Assembly (NCBI GenBank): GCA_031769625.1
Contig: JAUIMM010000178.1
Span: 28,414,001 to 28,478,000 of the forward strand
Source of the DNA: Taudactylus pleione
Lineage: Eukaryota > Chordata > Amphibia > Anura > Myobatrachidae
DNA: 64,000 nt
Direction: 5' to 3'
Shown here: positions 11,426-22,311 of the stretch, piece after piece
How the letters are laid out: each line of letters begins with the position of its first letter
Numbering within the stretch: position 1 is the first letter of the stretch
Program-made: the position numbers and the translations under genes
Notes under the pieces: generated by a model
Seen by the model: the letters and a program-made list of their open reading frames with translations, nothing else
Database searches by the model: none
What the model was told of the DNA's origin: nothing

Positions 11426-11440
11426 AGTATATGCCCAGCA

Positions 11441-13581
11441 AAAGAGATGTATTAGTAAACCCACACTGCAAAAAACAAGCATATTAAAAATAAATTGTAT
11501 ATTTAATAAAAAAAATTATAGAACACCATAAAAATAAACAAAGTTCAAGCAAATGTGCTTATTGTATAGGCTATATCTCCTATACTTTGCATCTAGCATT
11601 TGCATATATGCAGAAATCCGATCTATAGCTGCTGTAACTATAGTTGCTGATCGTTAGCAGGACACAACTTATCCAGAAGTATGTTATCAGGAACCAAAGT
11701 CCCAAATAAATTGAAACCTTAATAATAAGCTGAATTTACAAAAACATGGATATTACTGTAACTACACAGTCTCATCAGCGGAACATAATTTGTGGAGTCT
11801 GGTAAATTCACAGTTAAACTTGGAAGCCTTTATAGATTACAGGGATGCACAGCAAAAACATTAGCAATTAACTTTGCACCTTGGCAAAACCATGTTGAAA
11901 GATGGGGGGAGATTTAAAATGTGCAGAGAGATTTAGGGATTTATTTAATAAGCGTCGGTTTTTACTAGAGATGTGCAGTTCAATATACATGGAAACCGAA
12001 CACACCCAAACTTAGGGGTTCAAACTGAGTCTTGGCTTGAGTCTTCCAGCCAGGTTTAGATCCCAAATTGAGGCAAAGCATCATCTTCCAGAAGCCAGAT
12101 CTCAGGTGTTTTGGATTGCAAATAAAAGTCTCTCCCTCATGATCTGTTGCCATTTCACACATGAGATCTATGGGACAGGGTGTGGGAAGCACTGTGTTTT
12201 GTGTTACTCTTTATTGATTGTTGACTTAGGGGCACTGCATCATGTAATAAAGATATAGTTGCTTGACCCTCATTTTTTGTCTGTGCAATCCACAACCCTA
12301 AGGTATCCTAGTTTACCCAGTGAGCCCAGCCTTTAATACCCAGGTTCCCCATAGGCTGGCTCGCTAATGTTCCATAGAATCCACCTACCAGAGTACCTGC
12401 ACATAATGAGTATCCCTCCCCACCACTGTCCCTGCCCATTTGCCACCCCAGTTCCACCTCTAACCACTTCCTCCCCTACTCATGCCCAGTAAGCACAACA
12501 GTCCTCCTCTCTTCTCCTGGTGATCTGTCCCATCTCCTTCACTGTGATGGAGATGGGATAGATCACCTTTGATTAATATTTAGATCCTTTAACCTAGTAA
12601 GAGCGACCAGCAGAAGCTAGGTACTTGACACATATGTCAGGTAATAGCATCTTTCATTGGTTTACCATAACTGTTTGTTTCCCCTTTATGAATTACTCTT
12701 AATCATATGCCTTCTGTAATGTAGTAGTGTTTTTTTGTGAATTATACAATGCATGCATTAGGAAAAGATGTTTAGCATAAATATCAAATGTGTACAGCAA
12801 AAAAAAAAAAACAGCATAGTAGCCTAAACTTATCTCTCTTTTCCTTGGTGCAATTTGTAAAATGCAGCCAGCAGAGTCTTCAGTAGAGTCTAGGCACCTA
12901 ACAATTTAAATGTCAGTGTTACCAGTCATTCTTTTATCAACACAACTATTATGTGGTTGTGCTCAAATCAGTTGCTATTAGGCATCATCAAGTATGGGCA
13001 ATAAAAAGAAGAGGCTAGGCTTCCCAGATTGCTAACACAGCTTGCAGTAAGTTAAATATTACTGCTTGGAAAGAAAAGCAAAACTAAATAAAGGTAATTT
13101 AAGGTAATTTTTCATTTCTAAGTGAGTACTTGTAGGGAGGGCTCTGATAAAACCATAATCGTTTTACTAAAGAATGCTATTTAGAATATTATATCTTCTC
13201 AATACTTTAGAAATTAGGGAATTGAATAATGAATTTAAACAATACCTATATTTTCTTCTTCCCTTTTCCATGTGCTTAATATTAGTTTGTGTATATATTT
13301 AATTTTATTTTTTTACCATCTTGGACCAATAATATGGCATGGAAGTACGCAATAGGCTTAACTCTTTCACCTATACAGTTGTTTGAGCAATAGTGAGTCA
13401 TTATCATTTTAATTTATCTTATAATAAGCCTGATGATTAAGTTTACTATATGAATAATTGTCCTGTGATAACTTTTTAATTGAAGTTGTTAAATAATGTC
13501 CTAGTGGCAAACTTTTAGATTTTTTAAATAAATTGTGTACAGCACAATTATAATACTGAGCTGTTCTGATTGCTTATGGGC
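11441..13581. other. Non-coding interval, no gene seen
   Basis: Mostly AT-rich DNA. The stretch at about 11960-12210 has mixed composition and words such as AACCGAACACACCC that suggest a decayed interspersed repeat, but no ends could be fixed. A poly(A) run lies near 12801-12812. No coding domain seen. Confidence 0.5.
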
Positions 13582-13584
13582 ATA

Positions 13585-14133
13585 GGGCCTGATTCAGACC
13601 CACTCGCGAGCGGCTGTCCGCTCGTAAGTGGGTCGATGGTGTGCACTGAGCATGCGCACGACGGAGGGAGCTCCGTCGTGCGCATGCGCGAGACGCGACG
13701 AGCGAAGGACTTTCCTTCGCTCGTTGTGTCTGATCAAAGGGGGCGTGCTGTCGATGTTGATTGACAGCACGCCCCCTTTGGTGGGTGTGCTGGGGGCGTG
13801 CCTCCCAGACGGGGGCGTTCCCAAGGGAACGCCTACCGTCAGAAGCCGGCCCACTGACATCACTAGTGATGTCAGAGGGAGTGATTTTGGCTCTGATAGA
13901 GCCAAAATCACTCCGGGCCTTGCGGTTGAGAAACTCAACCGCAGGCTCCGGCTCGCAGTGGCGATGGTCGCGATGGTCAAGACCATCGCTACCATCACCC
14001 TGCACACTCATATAGGCTGTGGGTGGTGACCCACAGCTATACGAGCATCCAGGAGGATGCTCCATAATTATGGAGGCCGGCCCTCATTCAGAGCATGCGC
14101 TCTGCTCAGAGCGTCCGGCTCTGAATGAGGGCC
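13585..14133. mobile_element. CpG-rich MITE made of consecutive hairpins, 549 bp
   Basis: Ends are GGGCCTGATTCAGA and TCTGAATGAGGGCC, with ATA on both flanks (13582-13584, 14134-14136), a 3-bp TSD of the kind made by PIF/Harbinger-like transposases. Inside is a chain of palindromes: stem GCATGCGCACGACGGAG at 13650-13687; AAGGGGGCGTGCTGTC at about 13737-13781; a perfect 20-bp palindrome at 13855-13874; GAGTGATTTTGGCTC paired at 13879-13913; GCGGTTGAG at 13923-13943; and GCGATGGTC/GACCATCGC near 13960-13990. The last 57 bp (14077-14133) are also an inverted repeat. Long open frames on both strands are caused by the GC content. Related copies: 19757-20152 and 55388-55580. Confidence 0.83.
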
Positions 14134-14222
14134 ATAATCTATTAGACTAACTCCACCTACAGTATTCAAGTAATCCCATCCTTAGGGAGGCAGGCTATGA
14201 AGATGTATGGAGTAAAAATCTA

Positions 14223-15700
14223 GGGGTAAATTTACTAAGATTCAAGTTTGGTCGAGTTTTGCCATTTTGATTTGAGGTTCCTGAAACTCACAAATTCACT
14301 AAGAAGTGAATTTAGCTGAGAGTGTGTTTTTCGATGGTGAAGCAGATTGAGATGTCTACCCTGAGTAATAAGTTTAGATGAGATTACTCACCCAAGATTT
14401 CAGTGTTTTCTCTCTGCCACACTCTCCCAAACAAGCAGCCTGCACATATCAGTGAGATATGTGAAGGCTGCTTTTGTTGTACGTGTAAAAAAAGGGTAAA
14501 ATGTTTTTATTTTAAAACATACAGTCCCCTCCAAAAGCATAACCAGCCCCGGGATGCTCATTCAGTCCTAGTTCCAAAAATGACTAGATAAAATTGTGTA
14601 GGGTACCCCTGTAATTTAGGAACAAGCACCTGGCTGCAGGGCCAGTCATGGTTTTAAATATAGGGGGGGAAAATGCTTAGGGTACCCCTATATTTAAGAC
14701 CATCACTGGACCCAAACCAACTGGGGTGTAATGCCACAGCCAGGGGACCCTATCACTGGTTCTCCCCAGTCAAAGCATTCACACCGCAAGTAGGTCAGCC
14801 CAAGCAAGAGATCTCAGGGGAGGTGGAAACCCCCCAAAGAAGGGAATCCCCTCTCCCAACACCCCAGGCTTAGTCTTATTGCCCCCATACCCACCACTCC
14901 AGGGATGCGGGAATAGCCCTGGGCTTCAGACTAAGCCTGGGGTGTTTTGAGAGGGAAAACCCTTCTATGGGGGTCCTCACCTCCCCTGAGATCCCCGTCT
15001 TTGGCTTACCGGCTTGGGGTGTGAATGCTTTGGCTGAGGAGACTCAGTGATAGGGTCCCCTAGCTGTGGCATTACAACCTGGTCGGTTTGGGTCAGGTGC
15101 TGGTTTAAATATAGTTTAAATATAGTTTAAATATACCCCTACACATTTTTCCCCCTATATTTAAAACAAGGATTGGCCCTGCTGTCTGGTGCTGGTTCCT
15201 AAATTATGGGGGAACCCTACATGTTTTTCCCCTGTAATTTTAGGAACCAGGACTGGTTGAGCAGCCCGGGGCTGGTTATGCTTTTGGGGGGGACCCTACA
15301 TTATTATTTTTTTTAATTAGCCTTTACAATACTGATTCCATGCAGAAACATTCACAAATCACACTGATCTGTGTATGTTTCTGCCAAACTCGCAACTCAG
15401 GAGGTGGTCTATTTGAAACTTCAATTTAGCTGGAAGTTTGCTACAACTACACCCAAGATTATAATCTTGTTTTTTAGTAAATTCCCAAGTTGTATATTTT
15501 TCAGTGAAAGTACTTTCGAGTTAGGCTGATGGTGAGTATATTTGAGTTTGCAATCTCACCCGAGTTTTACAGTGAAAAGAGAGCAATCTCACCCAAACTC
15601 ACCTGAGTTTATCTGTAGCAAATTTGCGAGTTGAAAAAAATGTCTAAACTCAATCGAGATTGCAATCTCGACCAAACTTGAATCTTAGTAAATTTACCCC
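14223..15700. mobile_element. Fold-back element, 1.48 kb, arms of about 650-700 bp
   Basis: The outermost ends GGGGTAAATTTACTAAGATT and its inverse complement at 15681-15700 are exact for more than 30 bp. Inverted similarity continues inward for most of the length: for example CCAAAAGCATAACCAGCCCC near 14532 pairs with GGGGCTGGTTATGCTTTTGG near 15270, and ACACCCCAGGCTTAGTC near 14860 pairs with GACTAAGCCTGGGGTGT near 14928. The symmetry centre is near 14900. No transposase frame or TSD was recognised. A lone right end of the same kind lies at 55086-55106. Confidence 0.85.
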
Positions 15701-17100
15701 CAAGACTACACCCATTCACTTGTACAGTACATAAAGTCTGCATATAACAGTCAAAGAGAGTAGGTGAATGAATTTATGATGGATGCCATAGTTTACTGTT
15801 TGGATAAAGGCAATAACCCCAATAACTTCTAATTTACTGTTGAAAATTCCTTTTTGATCCAAAAATGCTAATGCTACAATGTCAATTTGCTTAAGAAAAA
15901 GTCACAATAGTGTCAACTTTACTCTCCAAGGAGCACAATGAAGGCAGAGTAGTCTCCTGAATTAATGTCTTGACTATAGTTCATCATTTGATGGTAAAAT
16001 ATTGCCTTTTATTGAAGGCCCAAACTTCCATCAAGTTGGAAACATTTAAGTTTATATGACTTTCTTTTTTCTTAATTTACAGTCAACTCATCTCTACACT
16101 TCCATCAACATTATGGTAATTTTTACTAAATAGCTGATTTTTGACATATAAATATACTAGCTTACTTCAGATATCAACTTGTTGATATATTGTTTTGTTT
16201 AACAGTATAATACAGTTGGTTTGTTATTTAGTATAATACAGTGTATTGATGGGATTCACATACTGTAAATAACTACATTTTATAAGTTTATTTACAATCA
16301 TGTTTGCTTTCCTTATTTTTTCCATGGGTAAGGGCAAGAATATTGAAAGACCTGGAATGTAACAATTATATCTGTAATGATGTATAAACAACATTCATTT
16401 ATTATGCTGATGATGTCTCAATTCTTATATAATTGTGTATTGCTTAAAGATTTAAATAGAACTAGATTACTGTATTCTGTTTGTTTATTTATGGTATAGA
16501 TTGTATAGGCTAAACACACTGGGTATCCCACCCACTATATGTGTTGTGGCTGTTCTGCATCCAGAAAACTATAAATAGAGTCAGTTCTGTACTATAATTT
16601 TTAGAAATTTTGGCATATAAAAATGTCTTTCATGCTAGGTATCCAGTGTGAGCACACACATTTAGAAAATACCTCATCCATGACAAAGATATTTATTTTT
16701 ATAGTTGTACAGTATATACAGTCTTCTCAAGCAATACTTACTTATTACACTTCATTCCCATCTTTCTTCTTTAACTGATCATATTGTCCACAATTTTCCT
16801 TCAATACTTCTCTGTATCTGATCCCTTCCATTCCTGCCCCAAAGCAGTATGTCACAGACAGAATACACAAGTTCAATGTCCATTTAAAATCACAAGGTCA
16901 TGGGTAACTTCCACTATACTTAGGAGGTGCATCAGCCCATATGCAATTGTTTAATATAAAGAAAAACAAAATAATGTGTAAGGAAAGATAAAACAATATC
17001 TTCATGTTAAATTGTGCTGTAAAATTTCTTCAGTGTAGAGATAACTAAAAAAGTCTTGCTAACATCTATGAACAATTTATACTCTTTTTCAATTAAATGT
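15701..17100. other. AT-rich non-coding DNA, no gene seen
   Basis: Unique-looking AT-rich sequence. No recognisable coding domain, array or terminal repeat. Confidence 0.55.
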
Positions 17101-17104
17101 ATGT

Positions 17105-17510
17105 GCTATACTGTAGGTAATGTTGCAGATGCAGGGGGGTAGTGTGTACTAATTACCCAGGCCTGGGCTTTTTGAAGGGGTCCAGGGGAGCCTGGGTCTG
17201 CCACTCCCCCTACCTCTTACCTGTTAGCAGCCTTTCTCCAGGCACTAGGCTACAGTGGAACTAGGGAGGCTGCTGCCACTGAAGAGCTGAAGCACTCTCA
17301 TCTACCTGTGCAGGGTTGGGGGGAGCAATCACACTGATCATGCTTCCCCCTGGATAGTGCCCCTGGCTGAGGGACTCTAACCACCCTCCTGCATATCGGC
17401 ACTGAAAATGTTTCTGTTACTTTTTTTGTTTCCTAAGTGGGGCCTGGCTATGCCTCCCTCGGTTAGGCCATTCCCCACGAAAATGACTAGGGCCCAGACC
17501 AGCTCTCTAC
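17105..17510. mobile_element. Probable fragment of a GC-richer interspersed repeat
   Basis: A compositionally distinct block with ACCCAGGCCTGGGC on the left and GGGCCCAGACC on the right, resembling inverted ends of a decayed DNA transposon. No clear TSD, so family and limits are uncertain. Confidence 0.3.
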
Positions 17511-17755
17511 GGGAATGTCCAAATGTGCATATTTTACAGTTAGGAAATATCAAAGGTAACATATAACATTATTTAATAAAATGAGAACCATAACCAAATA
17601 AGTGTTTTAAAAATCTAACAAATACATTTAATTATATTGTGCAAAATGTTTTTGTAAGAACAAAAATATTTTCAGAAGTATCAAAAGCTTCTGTTACTTG
17701 AGATTACAATAGGGTGGCTGAAGTACTCAATTTGAACAACAAAAATAACTTCAGA

Positions 17756-18150
17756 ATCAAATCGGTATGGAATGCCAGCAGTCGGGACCTCAGCTGTCAT
17801 AACCCCGACACCGGTATCCTGGCATGGCTAGCATACCAACACTTGTTGTTTGGTATGCTAACACTCCCCCTCTCCATACCCTAACTCTCCCTCTTTGGTG
17901 CCTAACTCTAACCTCCCCACTAGTGCCTAAACCTAACCATCGCCTCCTCGCACCTTAAAACTACCCGTGACCCCTTAGTGTCTAACCCTCCCCCATAGTG
18001 CCTAATCCTAACCCCCCCATCATGCTACTTACCTTTGGTATCCCTGCAGTCGGGATGACAGCGCCGGGATTATGATAAGTGTCAGTATTCCGACACCGGT
18101 AATATCAGCACCAGCATGGCGGCCACCGGAATACTGACTGTATCTCCTTC
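17756..18150. mobile_element. Second MITE-like repeat with telomere-like units
   Basis: Starts near ATCGGTATGGAATGCCAGCA and ends near CCACCGGAATACTGACTG. The middle has degenerate CCTAACCC/CCCTAAC units with GTGCCTAAC words. It resembles 8985-9439 in architecture. Exact termini are uncertain. Confidence 0.55.
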
Positions 18151-19242
18151 AGAAGCCATATTTTAATTTCTTATGCTATAAGTAATAAAATGCAGGTATG
18201 CCGATACTGGATCAGTTAGGCATTTATTATTGAAGTCTATGTACTATTCAAAAAAATGTTATTTCTCTATAACTTTACACATTTGCTCATCTTTGATTTT
18301 GTTAAACTTCAACCGAAAGAAAAAGTGGCAACTACCAAATAGACAATAAACAGCTTGATCAATAATGTTAAGAAGACATCATGTTCCTTGCTTTGAAAAA
18401 TGTTACATTTTGGCGTTAGCTCACACAGCATACACTGAATACATCAGGCATGTAAGCAGTAATTATAAGGAAGTGATAACTCAGGAAGGTAAAGCACGTT
18501 GCTTTAGGTCTGGATGTGCTTTAACAGCATGACAGTCTTTTTTTCACTATGAACAACTGCCATGGTGTGCTTTTCTTCAACAAATGGCTTGTCAGTGGGA
18601 GCTAAAACTAAATCTGGTCATCTCTAGAACTTCATCAACACATCGATTAATCCAAAATTCACTCCAGGAGACAAAGACCTTCAGAAAAAGTTTTACTAGA
18701 CTGGCATTAAAATTATTAATCAAAACACACAGCATGCATCCATTGAGTTATTTGATTTAAAAATACGTGTAAAGATGTAATAGGTTTGCCAATGTAAATA
18801 TCTTCTCAATCACTGTACAGAATATGTGTTTAATTCAATATATATACTGTAGCTATATACAGCTAAATCCTCATTTTACATTTTCATTGTATTTACACTT
18901 TAACACAGCCATCCATTCCTTACTGCTTTTCACAGGGCACAATCTGATTTTACACTACTATAACATCTCCTACATTTTATACAGCAAAATGTGTCCAGTT
19001 TTATGTTATGTTCCAATGCTATGCAATAGCTTTAATTCATACTCTACTTTGCACAGATAAAGATAAATTAGACTTTTTTTCTTAGCTAAAATATTATATC
19101 CTACCATACAGCTTTGAACAGAGGAATGTTTTTATAGTCTTACATTTTATTGTTCTTACTACTACTATTGTTCTTACTACTATTTCAAAATGTATTAATT
19201 GTGACAGCTATGTATTTTCATAAAATTAATCAGATGGGATTC
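18151..19242. other. AT-rich non-coding DNA, no gene seen
   Basis: No domain-bearing frame, terminal repeat or tandem array noticed. Confidence 0.55.
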
Positions 19243-19250
19243 CTCTAAGA

Positions 19251-19406
19251 CAGTGGTGTCAAACTCGGGCCCTTCAGCTGCAGTGGAACTACACATCCCA
19301 GCATGCACTGCCATAATTTTGCTATTAGGGCATGCTAAAACTGTGGCAGGGCATGCTGGGATATGTAGTCCCACAGCAGCTGGATGGCCCGAGTTTGACA
19401 TCACTG
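19251..19406. mobile_element. hAT-type MITE, 156 bp, with 8-bp TSD
   Basis: Perfect-looking ends CAGTGGTGTCAAACTCGGGC and GGCCCGAGTTTGACATCACTG-type inverse. CTCTAAGA is duplicated at 19243-19250 and 19407-19414. A second inverted pair inside (CATCCCAGCATGC / GCATGCTGGGATATG) makes the whole element a near-complete hairpin. Confidence 0.92.
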
Positions 19407-19459
19407 CTCTAAGAGATACTTGACTGTTTGTTTCATCATCAACTCAATAGTGTGCTTTG

Positions 19460-19610
19460 TGCACAGTATTAGATGGGCCAAGAGGTTATTATCTGCCATC
19501 AAATTCTATGTTTCTAGTACCAAAAGGTTAAAAAAGGGCATACTAGATGGGCCAAGTGGTTCTTATCTGCTGTCCAAGTCAATGTTTCTAATTCTATGTA
19601 TTTTGTCTTC
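19460..19610 (-). repeat. Two tandem copies of a short interspersed repeat fragment
   Basis: The motif GATGGGCCAAGAGGTTATTA followed by TCTGCCATCAAATTCTATG appears at about 19471-19513 and again, diverged, at about 19548-19590. The inverse complement occurs at about 43385-43425, where it is joined to a longer repeat, so this is a dispersed repeat in minus orientation. Confidence 0.65.
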
Positions 19611-19756
19611 AGATGTCCATGCCATATAAGTACTAAAAACCTCCTCAAATAAACCATGAAAATAAACCTTTAGAATAAATAAGCAATGCTTGTTATATAC
19701 AGTATGACAATTTGGTGGTGATTGTTGATTGTAGCAGTAAGTTCTTTTAGAACAGT

Positions 19757-20152
19757 GGGCCTGATTCAGATCCGGTCGCAAGCACTGAGTGCTCGCAACC
19801 GGGTCAATGGGGGCCCAGAGCGCATGCGCACGATGGAGCCGGCTCCATCGTGCCCATGCACGAGACCCGGATAGTGACAGGCAATCCGTCGCTCTAGGTC
19901 TCACACCAAAGGGGGCGTGCTGTCGATGTTGAGTGACAGCACGCCCCCTTTGGTGGTCGGGCCTGGGGGTGGCTGCCCAGACAGAGGCGTTCCCATGAGA
20001 ACACCTACTGTTTGGGGGCGGCCCCACTGACATCACGTGATGTCCGTGGGAGAGCTTTCGGCTCTGTTTGAGCCGAAAGCTCTCTGGGGCTTGCGGCCAC
20101 GAGAGCCTACTACAAGGGTCTCGTCACAAGCCCAATGGTCGCGATGGTCTTG
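19757..20152. mobile_element. Second copy of the CpG-rich multi-hairpin MITE, right end missing
   Basis: Starts GGGCCTGATTCAGATCC and follows the same chain of hairpins as 13585-14133. The stems at 19826-19853 and 20050-20084 pair perfectly although their sequences differ from the first copy. The AAGGGGGCGTGCTGTC stem is unchanged. The element stops after GGTCGCGATGGTCTTG without the right terminal repeat, so it is truncated. Confidence 0.8.
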
Positions 20153-21289
20153 AATGATGAAACAATTCTAATTGCATTGCTTCCAATGTAGTGATTGTAG
20201 CACTAATTTGTATTAGAACAGTGTTTCTCAAACCCAAACTTTATGGGGAGCAGGTTTGGAAAACACTCTCTGGCAGAAGTACTGTATTTGCCAAAACATC
20301 TCACTTGCTACCGTTACTTCCTGGTTCTTGTCATGTATCTTTACTGTTCATAAAGTTATGTTGTTGCTATATACTGTTCTCCAGTAAAGAAGCACATTGT
20401 GTTTTATCCAATCTGAGTGTAGTGTCATATGCACAAACATCCTCCCATGAATGAATCAAATATTATTGCATTGCTTCCAGAGACTATGTTTGGCAGTTAG
20501 AGAAGCTTACATAAAGGCTTATGGCAGATGCTTATAGAAATAGTGGGTGACATAGAAGCATAGTGCATTCAACAGTGTGGCGATACTTCCTACTGTGTCT
20601 GTGGAAGATTATATTGAGGGTCAGTAACACAATGTCTTATCTACTGAAAACGAGTTAAAATAAAGATATGGCAGCACTTTTTGTATCCCGCTTTGACAAT
20701 TATATTGAGGACAGGTGCACACAGGGCCAGACTGGGACTAAAAATAGGCCCTAGCATTTAAAGAGCGAACAGGCCTACCTCGTGTCAGCATCTGGCTCCT
20801 GGCATAGACTCCTCCCCTTACTATTCCTGGCCCCTCCCCCTTCTTAGTCTATTCTCTTACAAATATAATTAATATTAGAACAACATACAAGTACACATCA
20901 TTCTCTGTATTAAAAATGTAATACCTACAACAGAGCTCATCCTGCAGGAGATTCAAACATGTGCCATAGTCAGACATTACAGTTGTAAGTCACAAACAAT
21001 GAAAAGGTAAGGCATATTCCCAAATGACCAATCCCTGGTTTAGCAGTTGTACAGGATTAGATAGTGTTCACTGCAGGAGTTTTTTATGGCAGGGGTGCTA
21101 AACGCAGAAGACACATCTGTGCACACCAAAGCAGAGATGTAACTACACATTTTGACAAAAGAGTGTTTGTGCTGCATTCCACAGGTAAAGCAGGGAGAGC
21201 GCGTGCTAGGTGTGGTCTCGCTGGGAAGGAGCGTAACCACATAATAGTACCCCAATTCAAATTATGCCACACAGTAGCGCCTCTTAGTC

Positions 21290-21460
21290 ACATTATTATT
21301 ATCCTCTATTTCTATGGTGCCCTAAGTGTTTAGCAGCACCTTACAAGTACATAAACAAATAAGTGAACAAGAAACCAGTGACTTATAGTACAATAGAATA
21401 CAGGACAATTATATGCTGCATTAGCAATCATAACGCTCAAAATAAGCAGCAGGGAGTCAG
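21290..21460 (-). mobile_element. Short LINE-like 3' end with ATT tail
   Basis: Begins ATTATTATTATCCTCTATTT and continues GGTGCCCTAAGTGTTTAGCA, which parallels the sequence after the ATT run at 60901. This matches the 3' end of a minus-strand LINE or LINE-derived SINE with a microsatellite tail. It has no coding part. Confidence 0.5.
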
Positions 21461-21990
21461 CAATCACGTTAGTGCCCCATAATCATGTTATGTCATACAG
21501 TAGTGTCCCTTAGTCACATTACACAACACAGTAGTGTCCCTTCATCACATTACACTGCACAGTAGTGTCCCTTATTCACAATACATCACACAGTAGTGCC
21601 CCTTAGTCACATTATGTCACACAGTAGTGTCTCTTAGTCACATTATACCACACAGTAGTTTTTCTTCATCACACTACACTGCACAGTAGTGTCCCTTATT
21701 CATGTTACGTCACACAGTAGTGTCCCTTTTTCATGTTATGTCACACAATAGTGTCCCTTTTTCATGTTACATCACACAGTAGTGTCCCTTTTTCATGTTA
21801 CATCACACAGTAGTGTCCCTTATTCACATTACACCACACAGTAGAGCCCATTCAGTTATGCCACCCATACCCCTTTTCACATTATGCCACACAGTAGTAG
21901 TGCCCTTATACATTTTGCCATGCAGTAGTAGTGCTCCTTATACATTATACTACATAGTAATGCCCCTTAAAACACATTATGCCACTCTAA
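21461..21990. repeat. 31-bp minisatellite, roughly 16-17 diverged copies
   Basis: The consensus unit is CAGTAGTGTCCCTTAGTCAC followed by ATTACACCACA. Copies toward the right become less regular. It lies inside the hAT-like element 20722-23610, and its short open frames are repeat artefacts. Confidence 0.85.
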
Positions 21991-22311
21991 GTAATACCCT
22001 GGCATCTGCAGATGGCATCTGTTAGCAGATCATGAGGTGTCCAAAAATGGCATCCAGCCCATCCAGTCAGCTTCTCACCCACCCTTGCCACGCTTTTCAT
22101 CCATCGGCCATCCAAGTCATGAGATCACTGTGGTCGCACGTGACACTCCAGTTACTCCACCATGTCCTCAGCATGGTTCCACCAGGCAATCCTGCTGGCA
22201 GCTCACAGGAGCAGTCAAAATGCCGTCCAGCTAGTCCTCCCAGACTATTCTTGGGCCCGGCCCTTGCTGTGCATCGCATACCAGGCCACGTCATTAAGTA
22301 ATGACGTGGCC

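Larger units (their letters stand above)
9848..11440. mobile_element. Short MITE (GCTGGGCAT ends), split by a hAT insertion
   Basis: The left end reads GCTGGGCATCTACTATACAA and the right end GTATAGTATATGCCCAGC, but the right terminal repeat is interrupted at 10150 by the hAT element at 10151-11425; the rest of the end (ATGCCCAGC) resumes at 11431. Without the insert the element is about 300 bp. It shares its ends and an internal GGGAGCAAATGAC segment with the element at 38207-38500. Confidence 0.83.

Noticed and set aside
10990..11487. 165-codon frame as a host exon
   Set aside because: It runs across the right terminus and TSD of a hAT element and into the interrupted MITE; no domain.
13574..14065. 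Overlapping long open frames on both strands (up to 163 codons)
   Set aside because: They coincide with the CpG-rich hairpin MITE, are present in several frames at once and carry no domain; GC bias and palindromes explain them.
21461..21990. CRISPR-like array
   Set aside because: There are no unique spacers; the 31-bp units are contiguous and diverged, and the sequence is vertebrate.
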